Made by a program: the position numbers and the translations under genes
In this document: positions 23,477 to 32,841 of the stretch, one piece after another
How positions within the stretch are numbered: position 1 is the stretch's first letter
Layout: each line of letters begins with the position of its first letter
Notes under the pieces: model-generated
Told to the model about the DNA's origin: nothing
The model's input: the letters and a program-made list of their open reading frames with translations, nothing else
Databases searched by the model: none
NCBI GenBank assembly: GCA_944385575.1
Contig: CALWXT010000001.1
Location: 1 to 64,000, forward strand
Direction of reading: 5' to 3'
Length of the DNA stretch: 64,000 nt
Source of the DNA: an uncultured Flavonifractor sp.
Lineage (GTDB): Bacteria; Bacillota; Clostridia; Oscillospirales; Oscillospiraceae

Positions 23477-25027
23477 ATGGCATATGTAATGGGTATAGAC
23501 ATCAATTCCAACAGCATCAAGGCGGTGGTCTATGACGAGCGGGGGAGCGCGGTGGCTTCCGGTTTGCAGCCTACCCCCCTTACCTATGACAATAAAGCGC
23601 AGCCGTCCTGGTGCGTATGGGACCCGAAGCGTATATGGGGGAATGTGGTGTATGCCATAAGTGAGGCTACGGGCAAGACGGAGCATCCGGAGGAGATCCA
23701 GGCCCTTTCCGTCACCGGGTTTGGCATGGACGGCCTTCCGCTGCGGAGAGACGGACTTCCCCTGTACCCCATGATTTCCTGGCATTGCCCGCGCACCATA
23801 CCCCAGTATGAGGCGTTTTTGCGGAAAGTGGGGGAGGAGAACATCTTCCGCCGCACGGGCAAGCGCGCCATGGCCATCGACAGCATTTACCGCATGATGT
23901 GGATGCGCGAGAATGAGGAGGCAGCCTTTCAGGCTACGGATAAGTGGCTGTCTATCGTGGATTATATTAACTATATGCTCTGCGGCGTGAAGGCGACAGA
24001 CTACTCCATGGCGGCCTGTACCTCAGCATTTGACCAGCGCGGCCACGCCTGGTGTGAGGATCTGCTGCGGGAGGCCGGCATCCCTCTCTCCATTTTTCCC
24101 AAAGCGTACCCTGCGGGGAAAGTATTGGGGACCTTGTCTCCTGTGGCGGCGCAGGAGACGGGGCTTTCCAGCAAGACACGGGTGGTGCTGGGGGGGCACG
24201 ACTATATGTGCGCGGCCTTTGCCGCGGGCGCGATGGATGGGTCCACCCTGCTGGACATGACGGGCGGCTGGGAGATGCTGCTGCTGGCTACGGATAAGGC
24301 TGAGCTGTCGGACGAGCTGTATGACAGCGGCTATTATCTGGAAGGCCATGTCATCAAGGATAAGTGCTGCTATGTGGGCAGCGCTGTCAGCGGCGACATG
24401 ACCGAGTGGATGAAAAAGACGCTGTGTGCGGAAGAACGGGTCATCGCCGAAGCCCAGGACGAAAATATCTGGGATATTATTTCCGACGCCTGCAGCAGGG
24501 CGGGGATTGGCAGCGGAGGCTGCATGTTCCTTCCGCACTTCTCCGGGGCTGGCGCGCCGTTCCGTGACCCCAACTCCATGGGCGCGTTTTTGGGCCTGCA
24601 CCATCCGATCCGCAAGCGGGATATGATGCGTGCGGTGTTTGAGGGACTGGATTATCAGTTCCGCGCGATGCTGGAGGCCTTCCAGGCCTGCCGGCTGGGC
24701 ACGCCCCGCCGGATCATCGCAACGGGAAAGGCCGCCCATAATGTCTTTTGGATGCAGAATAAGGCGGATGTGTCCGGCCTTGCGCTGGAGGTGCCCGATA
24801 TTGAAGAGCCTGCGGCTCTGGGCGCCGCCATGCTGGCGGGGCTTGGCGTGGGCCTCTACTCCAGCGAGCGGGAAGCGGCGGATGCCGTGCGGAAGGGATT
24901 GTCCGTCTATGAGCCGGATGAACAGGCCCACCGGAAGTATGACGACTACTATCAAAACATATATTGTAAACTCTATCGGTCCCTGGCGGAGGTAAACGGC
25001 GAGCTTTCCAGGCGCTTCCGCAGATAG
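23477..25027 (+). CDS. FGGY-family carbohydrate kinase, copy 2
   Basis: A 516-aa paralogue of the kinase at 20150-21691, with VTGFGMDGLPL, SWHCPRTIPQ, GGHDYMCAA, DMTGGWEMLLL and the shared C-terminal half. The N-terminal phosphate motif reads MGIDINSNSIKAV, so the glycine of the usual DxG(S/T)(T/S) is replaced by Asn. The ATG at 23477 has GGAGA upstream; the frame opens earlier within the hairpin. It is co-directional with the isomerase and followed by the PocR/AraC gene. Confidence 0.9.
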   Translation: MAYVMGIDINSNSIKAVVYDERGSAVASGLQPTPLTYDNKAQPSWCVWDPKRIWGNVVYAISEATGKTEHPEEIQALSVTGFGMDGLPLRRDGLPLYPMISWHCPRTIPQYEAFLRKVGEENIFRRTGKRAMAIDSIYRMMWMRENEEAAFQATDKWLSIVDYINYMLCGVKATDYSMAACTSAFDQRGHAWCEDLLREAGIPLSIFPKAYPAGKVLGTLSPVAAQETGLSSKTRVVLGGHDYMCAAFAAGAMDGSTLLDMTGGWEMLLLATDKAELSDELYDSGYYLEGHVIKDKCCYVGSAVSGDMTEWMKKTLCAEERVIAEAQDENIWDIISDACSRAGIGSGGCMFLPHFSGAGAPFRDPNSMGAFLGLHHPIRKRDMMRAVFEGLDYQFRAMLEAFQACRLGTPRRIIATGKAAHNVFWMQNKADVSGLALEVPDIEEPAALGAAMLAGLGVGLYSSEREAADAVRKGLSVYEPDEQAHRKYDDYYQNIYCKLYRSLAEVNGELSRRFRR

Positions 25028-25130
25028 GCCGGCAGCCATGATTCCCCAGCGCCTGGCGCGCTGGGGAATCGTTGCGTCTGGGCACCTGATATGGTAGAAT
25101 AAACAAAAACGTTTGAAGGGGGGAGCGGCA

Positions 25131-26321
25131 GTGCCATCCCAGGAATGGAGCAACCGATGCCTGCAATGCTGTGCTGATATCCGTGCGTTTACCGGCCTGG
25201 ACTGCCGCCTGGTGGATACGTCCGCCAAACGCATTGTGCACGGGGAGGACGCTCCGCCCGATTTTTGCAGCCGGTGTACCTACATCAGATGCCTGGCCCG
25301 ATCCACACATTCCTATGGCTGCAACGAGGCGTACCGGTGGGGAGGACACTACCTCTATTATTGTCCGCTCGGTCTTGCTTTTGTGGCGGGATGCCTTTGC
25401 GATACATATGGGGCTCTGGTGGGCGGCATATCCGTGGGCCCATTTATCTCTGGTGACCGCGGAGAGACCCTGGAGCAGATCAGCGAGGCCACCCGGGCGG
25501 TCAAGGCGGACGATTTGCCGGAGTGCGGCAGCCAGATGCAGGAGGCTTTGGGCCGTCAGCTCAAGCTCCTTTGCTGTGGCCTGATGAGTCCATACAGTTG
25601 GGAGAATGTTCCAAAAGAAGCCAGCCTCCCTGTAAAACCCCACGCGGCCGGCCCTGCTGACTTCCAGCTCCACCAGCAGGAGCGGCGGCTGGAGGAGCTG
25701 CTCCGCGCGTGCGATAAGGACGGGTCGAGAGAAATGCTGCACACCATGTTCTCCGACGCCTGCAGGGCAGGCGGCGGAGATCTGGAGCTGGTCAAGCAGG
25801 GCGCGGCGGGAATCGCTGGCGTGATTTCCAGAGCGTGCTTTGCCCAGGGCGTGGATGTGAAAGAGGTGTTCGGCCAGGAGCGCTATTTGGAAGAGATCCA
25901 GCGATTTCACTCGGTGGAGCCGCTGTATAACTGGATTTCCGCCATTTTCCGACGGTTTTTGGACTATGCCTTTGAATTTCAGCAGGCCAAACATTCCAAT
26001 GTGCTGTTCAATGTGAAAAAATATATCTGCCAGCATTATGCGGAAAAAATTCCCCTGGAGGCGCTGGCCGCTCAGGTTTACCTGAGCCCGGGTTATCTGA
26101 GTACGCTGTTCAAGGAGGAGACGGGAGAGTCACTGGTTTCCTTTATCAACCGCACGCGGATTGATAAAAGCCGGGAGTTCCTGTTGGAGAAAAAGTACAC
26201 CCTGCTGGATGTGGCGCAGATGTGCGGCTTTGAGGATCAGAATTATTTTGCTCGGGTGTTCAAGAAACAGGTGGGTGTCTCGCCCAAAAAATACCGGGAC
26301 ACAAACGGACGGATTATTTAG
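25131..26321 (+). CDS. PocR-type ligand-binding AraC-family regulator
   Basis: 396 aa. The N-terminal PocR sensor domain has a conserved Cys pattern (FCSRCTYIRC, YGCNEAYRWGG, YYCPLGLAFVA, GGISVGPFI). After a linker there is an AraC double HTH at the C-terminus (LAAQVYLSPGYLSTLFKEE, VAQMCGFEDQNYFARVFKKQ, then GVSPKKYR). It probably senses a small metabolite and activates the isomerase/kinase genes. I chose GTG 25131 because AAGGGGGGAG fits it; an in-frame TTG at 25113 precedes that site. A bidirectional terminator follows. Confidence 0.9.
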   Translation: MPSQEWSNRCLQCCADIRAFTGLDCRLVDTSAKRIVHGEDAPPDFCSRCTYIRCLARSTHSYGCNEAYRWGGHYLYYCPLGLAFVAGCLCDTYGALVGGISVGPFISGDRGETLEQISEATRAVKADDLPECGSQMQEALGRQLKLLCCGLMSPYSWENVPKEASLPVKPHAAGPADFQLHQQERRLEELLRACDKDGSREMLHTMFSDACRAGGGDLELVKQGAAGIAGVISRACFAQGVDVKEVFGQERYLEEIQRFHSVEPLYNWISAIFRRFLDYAFEFQQAKHSNVLFNVKKYICQHYAEKIPLEALAAQVYLSPGYLSTLFKEETGESLVSFINRTRIDKSREFLLEKKYTLLDVAQMCGFEDQNYFARVFKKQVGVSPKKYRDTNGRII

Positions 26322-26334
26322 ACCCGTGAAGTGG

Positions 26335-26382
26335 AAAACCCCGGCTCTGCCGACCATATCGGTCGGCAGAGCCGGGGTTTTT
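26335..26382. terminator. Bidirectional terminator between PocR/AraC and E3 genes
   Basis: CCCCGGCTCTGCCGACC and GGTCGGCAGAGCCGGGG form a 17-bp stem with a 5-nt loop. TTTTT follows on the plus strand and TTTT on the minus strand, serving both converging units. Confidence 0.92.
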
Positions 26383-26394
26383 GCAGCTGTGGAT

Positions 26395-27789
26395 TTAACG
26401 GCGCTTCTTGGGCAGGTGGATGCACCGGCCCAGCGCGTCGCCGCAGGCTTCCATAAATGCCTCAGACAGGCTGGGGTGGGCGTGGATGATGGAGGCGCAC
26501 TCCTCACAGGTGATCTCGGCGGCCATCAGAGAGGCGGGCTCGGCGATCATTTCGGCGGCGTGGGCGCCGCAGATATGTACGCCGCACAGCTCGGAGTACT
26601 TTTCCAGAATGACCACCTTGACAAATCCCTCCGGCTCGCCGCTGGCGAGAGAGCGGCCGTTGGCGGACAGGGGGAAGCGGCCCACCCGGATCGCATCCCG
26701 GCCATACTTTTCAATCGCAGCTTCCTCCGTCAGACCCACGGAGGCGATTTGGGTCAGGGTATACACGCAGCTGGGTACAGCGCTCAGGTCGCATACGCTC
26801 TGATGCCCCATGGCGTTTTCCGCAGCCACTTCACCCATCTTGGATGCCGCGTGTGCAAGCATCAGGCGGCCGTTGATATCGCCGGCGGCGTAGATGTGGG
26901 GAATGTTGGTCTGCATGCGGTCATTCACGACCACCTTGCCACGGTCTGTGCGAATGGTTTCAGACAGAGTGCCAAGGCAGTCCAGATCGGTCGCCCGACC
27001 CACCGAGAGTAGAATCTTGTCAGCGGACAGGCGGAGTCCGTCTTCGCATTGGAGAACGGCCTGTCCCCCTTCGTCCTGGATGGAGGTGATTTTCTGGGAC
27101 AGGTGCAGCTGTATGCCCTGAGCCTCCAGCGCGCCGGCCAAAGCGGTGGACAACTCCCGGTCCATCATGGGGACCAGACGGTCCGCGGCCTCCACAATGG
27201 AGACCTGGCATCCAAAGGCCTGGAAGGCGCAGGCCATTTCGCAGCCGATGACGCCGCCGCCGATTACCGTAAGCCGCGCAGGCAGTTCCTTCAGCTCCAG
27301 AATCTCCGTGCTGGTCAATACGTTGGGGTTGTCGATTCCGGGGATCGGGATTTTGACCGCCTTGGAACCGCCGCACAGGATGATGGACTTGGCCTGGCAG
27401 GTGCCGTCGGCGTATTCAATGGTGTGCTCTCCGTTGAGTGACGCATGGCTTTTGATCACGTCCACTCCGTTGGAACGCAGCAGTCCGCCCACTCCGTTTG
27501 TCAGCTGTCGGACGACTGCGTCTTTGCAGGCTACAACCTGCTTCATGTCTACGGCGGGTTCGGAAACATTTAAAATGCCGCGGGAGGGCGCGTTTTTGAT
27601 CTGATGGATGGTTTCGGCGGTCTTCAGATAGGACTTTGTGGGGATGCAGCCGCGGTTCAGGCAGGTGCCGCCTACCGTGTCCTGCTCAAACAGAACGACC
27701 TGTCCGCCCAGCTGAGCGGCACGGATTGCGGCAACATAACCGGCGGGGCCGCCGCCGATGACAGCCACATCATATACTTTTTCGGACAT
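26395..27789 (-). CDS. lpdA: Dihydrolipoyl dehydrogenase (E3) of the dehydrogenase complex
   Basis: 464 aa with FAD motif IGGGPAGYVAAIRAAQLG, redox disulfide C43/C48 in GGTCLNRGCIPTK, NAD motif VIGGGVIGCE and the C-terminal HPSLSEAF catalytic region. It reoxidises the lipoyl domain of the E2 encoded just upstream (17-nt gap). It is distinct from the gcv-linked copy at 13861-15165. It is the last gene of the E1-E2-E3 operon. Confidence 0.95.
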   Translation of the reverse strand: MSEKVYDVAVIGGGPAGYVAAIRAAQLGGQVVLFEQDTVGGTCLNRGCIPTKSYLKTAETIHQIKNAPSRGILNVSEPAVDMKQVVACKDAVVRQLTNGVGGLLRSNGVDVIKSHASLNGEHTIEYADGTCQAKSIILCGGSKAVKIPIPGIDNPNVLTSTEILELKELPARLTVIGGGVIGCEMACAFQAFGCQVSIVEAADRLVPMMDRELSTALAGALEAQGIQLHLSQKITSIQDEGGQAVLQCEDGLRLSADKILLSVGRATDLDCLGTLSETIRTDRGKVVVNDRMQTNIPHIYAAGDINGRLMLAHAASKMGEVAAENAMGHQSVCDLSAVPSCVYTLTQIASVGLTEEAAIEKYGRDAIRVGRFPLSANGRSLASGEPEGFVKVVILEKYSELCGVHICGAHAAEMIAEPASLMAAEITCEECASIIHAHPSLSEAFMEACGDALGRCIHLPKKRR

Positions 27790-27806
27790 GCTGACCCTCC
27801 GTATCC

Positions 27807-29123
27807 TTATTGAACCAGAAAGAGTTCGGGATTTTCCAGGTATTCCTTCATTGTGGCCATAATGCTGCCCACCTCGCCGCCGTCAAACACGCGGTGGTCG
27901 TAGGTAACGGAAAGCACCATGCGGGTGCGGATGCAGATCTCACCGTTATATACGGCGGGCTTGTCGACGCAGCGGCCGAAGCCCAGGATGCAGGACTGAG
28001 GCGCAGGCAGAATGGGATTGAAGTTATCCACGGGGAAGATGCCCATGTTTGTCAGCGTGAAGGTACCGTTCTGCTGGTCGTAGGCGGTGAGCTTACGATC
28101 CCGGGCCCGTGTGACCACGTCGCGCATGGCCTTGCTCAGATCAACCAGAGTCATCTGATCGGCGTCATGAATGACGGGGGAGGTCAGACCATATTCTGTG
28201 GCCACAGCCATGCTCAGGTTGACATAGGGGAAGCAGAGAATTTCATCCTCTGTATAGCTGGCGTTGGCCAGCGGGTGGGTCTTCAGCATCTTTACAGCGG
28301 CATAGCTGAGCAGATCGTTGACTGTGATCTTGGTACCCAACAGATCCTGCCGGGCCACAAGGCGCTTGCGCAGGGCGATCAGCTCCGTAACATCGACCTC
28401 CACAGAGTCGGAGGTTTGAGCCATGTTATGCAGGCTGTTAAACATATTCCGGGCAATGGCCTTGCGGATGGGGGTGAGGGGAATCCGCACGGGCTCGCGG
28501 CTGCCGGCGGGCTGGGCGGGTTCGGCCGCCAGCAGGACGTCGCTTTTCCGGATCTTGCCGGCTACGCCGGAACCGGCCACATGGCGCAGATCAACGCCTT
28601 CGGCCTCCGCGTATTTCCGGGCCAGCGGAGTGGCGGAGACATTTGTCTTGCCTTCCAGTGCCTTTTCCACGTCGTGTGCGCGGAGAGGACGGCCTTCCTC
28701 CCGGGGGATCTCCGCCAGCGCAAGACCATTTTCCCGGGCGAGGGTTTTGGCCAGGGGGGTGGCGGGGATAGCGCCGCTTTCGGAAACCAGCGCCGGAGAC
28801 TTGGGCGCGGAAGTATCCTCGGCGGGAGCGCTGCTGCCGGGAACAGGGGCATCAGCCTGCTGGGCGGGCGTGGTGGGAATCTGCTCGCCAGGCTGGCCGA
28901 TATAGCCGATGGTCTGGAGCACGGGTACAGTAGTGTTGTCTTCGATCAATTTGGCGAGCAGGATGCCGGTGCCGGGCGCTTCCGCTTCCATGGTGATCTT
29001 GTCGGTTTCGATCTCCATGATGGGCTCGTCCAGCTCCACGGGGTCGCCTACATTTTTCAGCCATCGGATCAGGCGGCCTTCCTTCATGTCCATGCCTGCC
29101 TTCGGCATAAAGATTTCGACCAT
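27807..29123 (-). CDS. Dihydrolipoamide acyltransferase (E2), two E3-binding domains
   Basis: 438 aa. N-terminal lipoyl domain with lysine K42 in EIETDKITMEAEA, a Pro/Ala linker, then two consecutive peripheral-subunit-binding domains (starting ATPLAKTLARENGLAL and ATPLARKYAEAEGVDL), and the catalytic domain ending with the acyltransferase motif DHRVFDGGEVG. It transfers an acyl group to CoA. In anaerobes such sets are often the acetoin dehydrogenase complex, but pyruvate or another 2-oxoacid is possible. AAAGGAG precedes the ATG. Confidence 0.92.
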   Translation of the reverse strand: MVEIFMPKAGMDMKEGRLIRWLKNVGDPVELDEPIMEIETDKITMEAEAPGTGILLAKLIEDNTTVPVLQTIGYIGQPGEQIPTTPAQQADAPVPGSSAPAEDTSAPKSPALVSESGAIPATPLAKTLARENGLALAEIPREEGRPLRAHDVEKALEGKTNVSATPLARKYAEAEGVDLRHVAGSGVAGKIRKSDVLLAAEPAQPAGSREPVRIPLTPIRKAIARNMFNSLHNMAQTSDSVEVDVTELIALRKRLVARQDLLGTKITVNDLLSYAAVKMLKTHPLANASYTEDEILCFPYVNLSMAVATEYGLTSPVIHDADQMTLVDLSKAMRDVVTRARDRKLTAYDQQNGTFTLTNMGIFPVDNFNPILPAPQSCILGFGRCVDKPAVYNGEICIRTRMVLSVTYDHRVFDGGEVGSIMATMKEYLENPELFLVQ

Positions 29124-29143
29124 GAGGCTTCTCCTTTCCGGCC

Positions 29144-30124
29144 TTACATCAGGCTTTTGGCCTGAGCCACGATCTTCTCAACGGTGGGGAAGGTGGCCTT
29201 TTCCAGGTTGGGGTTGAAGGGAATGGGGCAGCTCAAAGCGCCCAGGCGGCGGATGGGAGCGTCCAGATAGTAGAAGGCTTCGCTGTCGGCGATCTGGCCG
29301 GCGATTTCTCCGCCGAAGCCGCCGAACTGCACGGCCTCATGGACGATCAGCGCCCTGTGGGTCTTCTTCACGGAATGGATGATAGCGTCGGTGTCCAGGG
29401 GCAGCAGGGAGCGGAGATCCACCACTTCCACATGGATGCCGTCCTTCTCCAGCTCCTCGGCGGCCTGCAGGCTCATCTGCACCATCCGGCCGTAGGTGAT
29501 GATGGAGAGGTCGGAACCCTCCCGCTTGACATCCGCCATGCCCAGGGGGATGGTGTACTCCTCCTCGGGGACCATGCCCTTGGTGCGGTACAGCGTCTTC
29601 TGCTCCAGGAACATGACGGGGTTATCGTCCCGGATGGCGGTCTTCAGCAGGCCCTTGGCGTCATAGGGGGTAGAGGGGACTACGACTTTCAGGCCGGGGA
29701 AGTGGGTCAGGCAGGCCTCCAGGCTCTGGGAGTGCTGGGCAGCAGCGCCGGTGCCGGCGCCGGCGGCGGTACGCATGACCATGGGTACCTTAACCTTCCC
29801 GCCGAACATGAAGCGCATCTTGGGCGCTTCGTTTACAAGCTCGTCAAAGCAGACGCACATAAAGTCGGAGAACATCAGCTCCACAATGGGCCGCATGCCC
29901 GCCATAGCTGCGCCGATGGCTGCGCCCACGTAGGACTGCTCGGCGATGGGGGTATTCATAATGCGCTCTTTTCCGAATTTCTCCAGCATACCGCGGGAGA
30001 CACCGAACGCGCCGCAGTATTCGGCGATGTCTTCGCCCATCATGAATACGTCCTGGTCCCGCTCCATTTCTTCGCACATTGCTTCATTGATCGCCTGTGC
30101 ATAGGTAAGTTCTTTCATAGCCAT
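29144..30124 (-). CDS. Thiamine-dependent dehydrogenase E1 beta subunit
   Basis: 326 aa, transketolase-like pyrimidine-binding and C-terminal domains (VFMMGEDIAEYCGAFGVSRG, NTPIAEQSYVGAAIGAAMAG, ALIVHEAVQFGGFGGEI). With E1 alpha it decarboxylates or cleaves the substrate and acylates the lipoyl arm of E2. The sequence resembles AcoB/PdhB. ATG 30124 or the in-frame ATG at 30118 could be the start; both follow GGAGGG. Confidence 0.93.
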   Translation of the reverse strand: MAMKELTYAQAINEAMCEEMERDQDVFMMGEDIAEYCGAFGVSRGMLEKFGKERIMNTPIAEQSYVGAAIGAAMAGMRPIVELMFSDFMCVCFDELVNEAPKMRFMFGGKVKVPMVMRTAAGAGTGAAAQHSQSLEACLTHFPGLKVVVPSTPYDAKGLLKTAIRDDNPVMFLEQKTLYRTKGMVPEEEYTIPLGMADVKREGSDLSIITYGRMVQMSLQAAEELEKDGIHVEVVDLRSLLPLDTDAIIHSVKKTHRALIVHEAVQFGGFGGEIAGQIADSEAFYYLDAPIRRLGALSCPIPFNPNLEKATFPTVEKIVAQAKSLM

Positions 30125-30138
30125 AATGATTCCCTCCT

Positions 30139-31134
30139 TTATGCGTATACGTCGTTCAGCAAATCGTCGACAGAGGGTTCGGGAGAGTTCTTGGCAAATT
30201 CCTCGGCAGCCTCAATCTCCTCGGCAGCCTGCTTTGCCACGGCGTCCAGCTCCTCCTCGGTGAAAAAGCCGTTTTCGGTCAGATACTTGCGGAAAGCCTT
30301 GATGGGGCACTTTTCTTTCCAGGCGTTGATTTCCTCTTTGGTGCGGTACAGATTGCCGTCGCTCTTGGAGTGGCCGGAAATCCGGTAGGTGTTTTCGACC
30401 ACCAGCATGGGGCCGTTGCCGCCGGCAACGTATTCTCTGGCTTCCTTGATCGTGTTGTAGACCTCCAGCACGTTGTTGCCGTCGATGGATCTGGCGGGCA
30501 TATCAAAGGGATAGGCGCGCTTGGAGATGTCGGTGTCCTTCATTGCGTCGGCAATGGGAGTGGACATGCCGTAGGTGTTGTTCACGCAGACAAACAGAAC
30601 CGGCAGGTTCCATACGGCTGCAAGGTTCATGGCTTCCCATGTGGCACCCTCGTTGGATGTGCCGTCGCCGAAGAAGACCAGGGAGATGCGGTCGGGCTCC
30701 TTCCGCTTCTTGATGGCCAGCGCGGTGCCAACGGACATGACGGCGCTGGCGCCGAGAATGCCGTCGGCGCCAAAGTAATGAATGTCAGGGTCGGCAATAT
30801 GCATGGAGCCGCCCTTGCCTTTGCACACGCCGGTCTCTCTGGCCAGGATCTCAGCCATCATATACTTTACATTGATACCCTTTGCGATGGCCTGGCTGTG
30901 GCCGCGGTGGGTACCGAAGACATAGTCGTCCGGCTTGGTGGCGGCTATGGTTCCGGCGGCCGTGGCCTCCTCACCAATACCCAGGTGCGTGGTGCCGTGA
31001 ACAAGGCCCTTGGAGAACAACCACTGTACCCGCTCCTCGAAGTTGCGGGCCAGGTTCATGTTGCGCCACATTGTCATCATCAGCTCTTTGCTGGCGGGCT
31101 GCTGGGTATCCTTTTTTTTATCGGTCATAATCAT
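30139..31134 (-). CDS. Thiamine-dependent dehydrogenase E1 alpha subunit
   Basis: 331 aa. It shows the ThDP-binding motif beginning GDGTSNEG and ending VNN, preceded by FGTHRGHSQAIAKG and GKGGSMHIADP; the motif set fits AcoA/PdhA. It is first in the operon E1 alpha-E1 beta-E2-E3. AAAGGAG precedes both the ATG at 31134 and an in-frame ATG at 31128. The operon is divergent from the SorC-type regulator. Confidence 0.93.
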   Translation of the reverse strand: MIMTDKKKDTQQPASKELMMTMWRNMNLARNFEERVQWLFSKGLVHGTTHLGIGEEATAAGTIAATKPDDYVFGTHRGHSQAIAKGINVKYMMAEILARETGVCKGKGGSMHIADPDIHYFGADGILGASAVMSVGTALAIKKRKEPDRISLVFFGDGTSNEGATWEAMNLAAVWNLPVLFVCVNNTYGMSTPIADAMKDTDISKRAYPFDMPARSIDGNNVLEVYNTIKEAREYVAGGNGPMLVVENTYRISGHSKSDGNLYRTKEEINAWKEKCPIKAFRKYLTENGFFTEEELDAVAKQAAEEIEAAEEFAKNSPEPSVDDLLNDVYA

Positions 31135-31214
31135 GTACTCCTTTCCGAGGCTTCAACCATAATTTGGATCGGGATTTCTCCCTGCCCCATTGCACCCATT
31201 CTTATCTGAGACAG

Positions 31215-31243
31215 ATGCTAACATACTTCATAACAAAAGTCAA
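31215..31243 (-). promoter_or_regulatory. Promoter of the E1-E2-E3 operon
   Basis: On the minus strand, TTGACT (31238-31243), a 17-bp spacer and TAGCAT (31215-31220), about 80 nt upstream of the E1 alpha start. Confidence 0.65.
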
Positions 31244-31378
31244 TACAGAGACTGGCGAAAAGGCGAGAATTGTTTTTGAGATAAAATGGGATAATAAATT
31301 GTGCATTACTACCAAAAACAAATGAAGAAGACATGGGTGAATGAGTTTGGATAAAACGTAAAAAATCTCGCTGCGTTT

Positions 31379-31407
31379 TTGACACGTGTTGTAAAATGTG
31401 ATATTAT
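31379..31407 (+). promoter_or_regulatory. Promoter of the SorC-type regulator gene
   Basis: TTGACA (31379-31384), 17-bp spacer, TATTAT (31402-31407). It is overlapped by the palindrome ACACGTGT at 31382-31389. The remaining bases between this and the divergent promoter are AT-rich with no gene. Confidence 0.75.
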
Positions 31408-31458
31408 GATAAAAACAAAATCAGGTAGTTTTTGCCTGTGGTTTGGGAGGAAAAACGA

Positions 31459-32478
31459 GTGGACAATGCCGACCTTCAAAAGCTGGTTGAAATCGCCAAG
31501 ATGTATCACATTCAGGATATGAACCAGGAACAGATCGCAAAAGTTTTTGGAATATCCAGATCTGCTGTGTCGATGTGTTTGACTGAAGCGAAAAACAACG
31601 GGATTATACAGGTACATATCAATGATATGTCTGTAAACAACGAGGAATTGGGCCGCGAGATGGAGGAGTGCTTTGGACTGCGCAAGTGTATCGTAGTGCC
31701 GAGCGGTGCCCGGAACACGGATGTGTTGCTGCGGATTGTGATTTCTCAGGCTGTCCGCTTTGCTGCCGAGGAGCTGTTTACCAGCCATTCCTCGGTGGGA
31801 ATTGCATGGGGAACTACGTGCAGCGAGTTCATGCGCTCTTTTCCGGAGGATACCAACCTGTGTGACATCAGTGTGGTGCCACTGGTGGGCGCTTCGCCTC
31901 TGCTTACCCAGGAATATCAATTGAATGAAAGCATTCGTATGTTCGCGGAAAAGATGCGAGGAGTGCCTTTGTTTATTTATTCGCCCGGGTTAGTTGAAAC
32001 TTTAGAGGATAAACGCCGCATTCTGGAGAGCAATTTTATGCAGCCGCTGCTGGACAGATGGGGGAATATGGATTATGCCATGCTGGGGATCGGCAGGCGG
32101 AGAGAAAAGGGAGAACTGAGGCTGTTTTACCAGGATGCCGAGAAGCCGGGCAGCGGAAGCCGGCAGCCCAAGCGGAGTACGCAGACCATGCTTGATGAGA
32201 TATGCAGCTATTCCGATATGGTTGTGGGTGATATTTGCGCCAGGCAGTTTGATATCTATGGAAGGTTTGCGGACAACGACCATAACAACAAACTGATCGG
32301 TGTCAGCGGGGAGCAGCTCGGGAAGATCAAGCATGTTCTTGCTGTGGCGGTGGGCAGTGATAAAGTGTTCGCCATTATTGGGGCGCTGCGGACGAAGACA
32401 ATTCATTACTTTGTGACAGATGAAAACACGGCAAAATGGGTGCTGGAGATTATGAAGTCTGGAAAGCTGCCATCCTGA
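31459..32478 (+). CDS. SorC/DeoR-type sugar-binding transcriptional regulator
   Basis: 339 aa. The N-terminal HTH (MNQEQIAKVFGISRSAVSMCLTEA) is followed by a SorC-family sugar-phosphate-binding domain (SVGIAWGTTCSEFMRS, YAMLGIGRR, KHVLAVAVGSDKVFAIIGAL). Members are controlled by phosphorylated sugars. Its place between the divergent dehydrogenase operon and the ABC-transporter operon suggests that it controls both. GTG 31459 is chosen for GGGAGG at 8 nt; a TTG at 31432 is in frame but lies ahead of that site. Confidence 0.88.
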   Translation: MDNADLQKLVEIAKMYHIQDMNQEQIAKVFGISRSAVSMCLTEAKNNGIIQVHINDMSVNNEELGREMEECFGLRKCIVVPSGARNTDVLLRIVISQAVRFAAEELFTSHSSVGIAWGTTCSEFMRSFPEDTNLCDISVVPLVGASPLLTQEYQLNESIRMFAEKMRGVPLFIYSPGLVETLEDKRRILESNFMQPLLDRWGNMDYAMLGIGRRREKGELRLFYQDAEKPGSGSRQPKRSTQTMLDEICSYSDMVVGDICARQFDIYGRFADNDHNNKLIGVSGEQLGKIKHVLAVAVGSDKVFAIIGALRTKTIHYFVTDENTAKWVLEIMKSGKLPS

Positions 32479-32490
32479 ATCTGTACGACA

Positions 32491-32522
32491 AAAAGCGGAG
32501 GCCAAATGCCTCCGCTTTTTTG
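32491..32522 (+). terminator. Terminator of the SorC-type regulator gene
   Basis: AAAAGCGGAGGC and GCCTCCGCTTTTTT form a stem around a short loop with a T run. Confidence 0.9.
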
Positions 32523-32841
32523 TTGCCTGAAACTGTCACGGATAATATCTGTTCGGTCAATGAAACAATGAGAGGGATTGGGTATAAGTTTACTTGTCAC
32601 CCATAAGAAGCAAAAAGGAAACTATTAAAAATGCACAAAAAATGGAGGTAAAATTAGTCATGACGTTTGACAGAAACGTGTTGACGGTGTTCCAATAATT
32701 TGCTATAGTAAAGGCACAGCTAAAAAATGTGATGACAAATGTTTGAAGCGAGCGCGTGAAGAATTGCACTTGGACCAAGGCAAAGGGATGCACACCTGTT
32801 AAAACAACGACCAAACAAAAAATTTCAAGGAGGAAATTGAA
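32523..32841 (+). other. Intergenic region before the ABC transporter
   Basis: About 320 nt, AT-rich, no gene. It holds the promoter and operator-like dyad listed separately and a leader of about 125 nt ending in CAAGGAGG before the binding-protein ATG. Confidence 0.6.
32663..32709 (+). promoter_or_regulatory. Promoter and candidate operator of the sugar transporter operon
   Basis: TTGACG (32681-32686), 17-bp spacer, TATAGT (32704-32709). Immediately upstream is the perfect dyad ACGTTT-GACAG-AAACGT (32663-32679), a plausible SorC-type operator. Confidence 0.7.
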
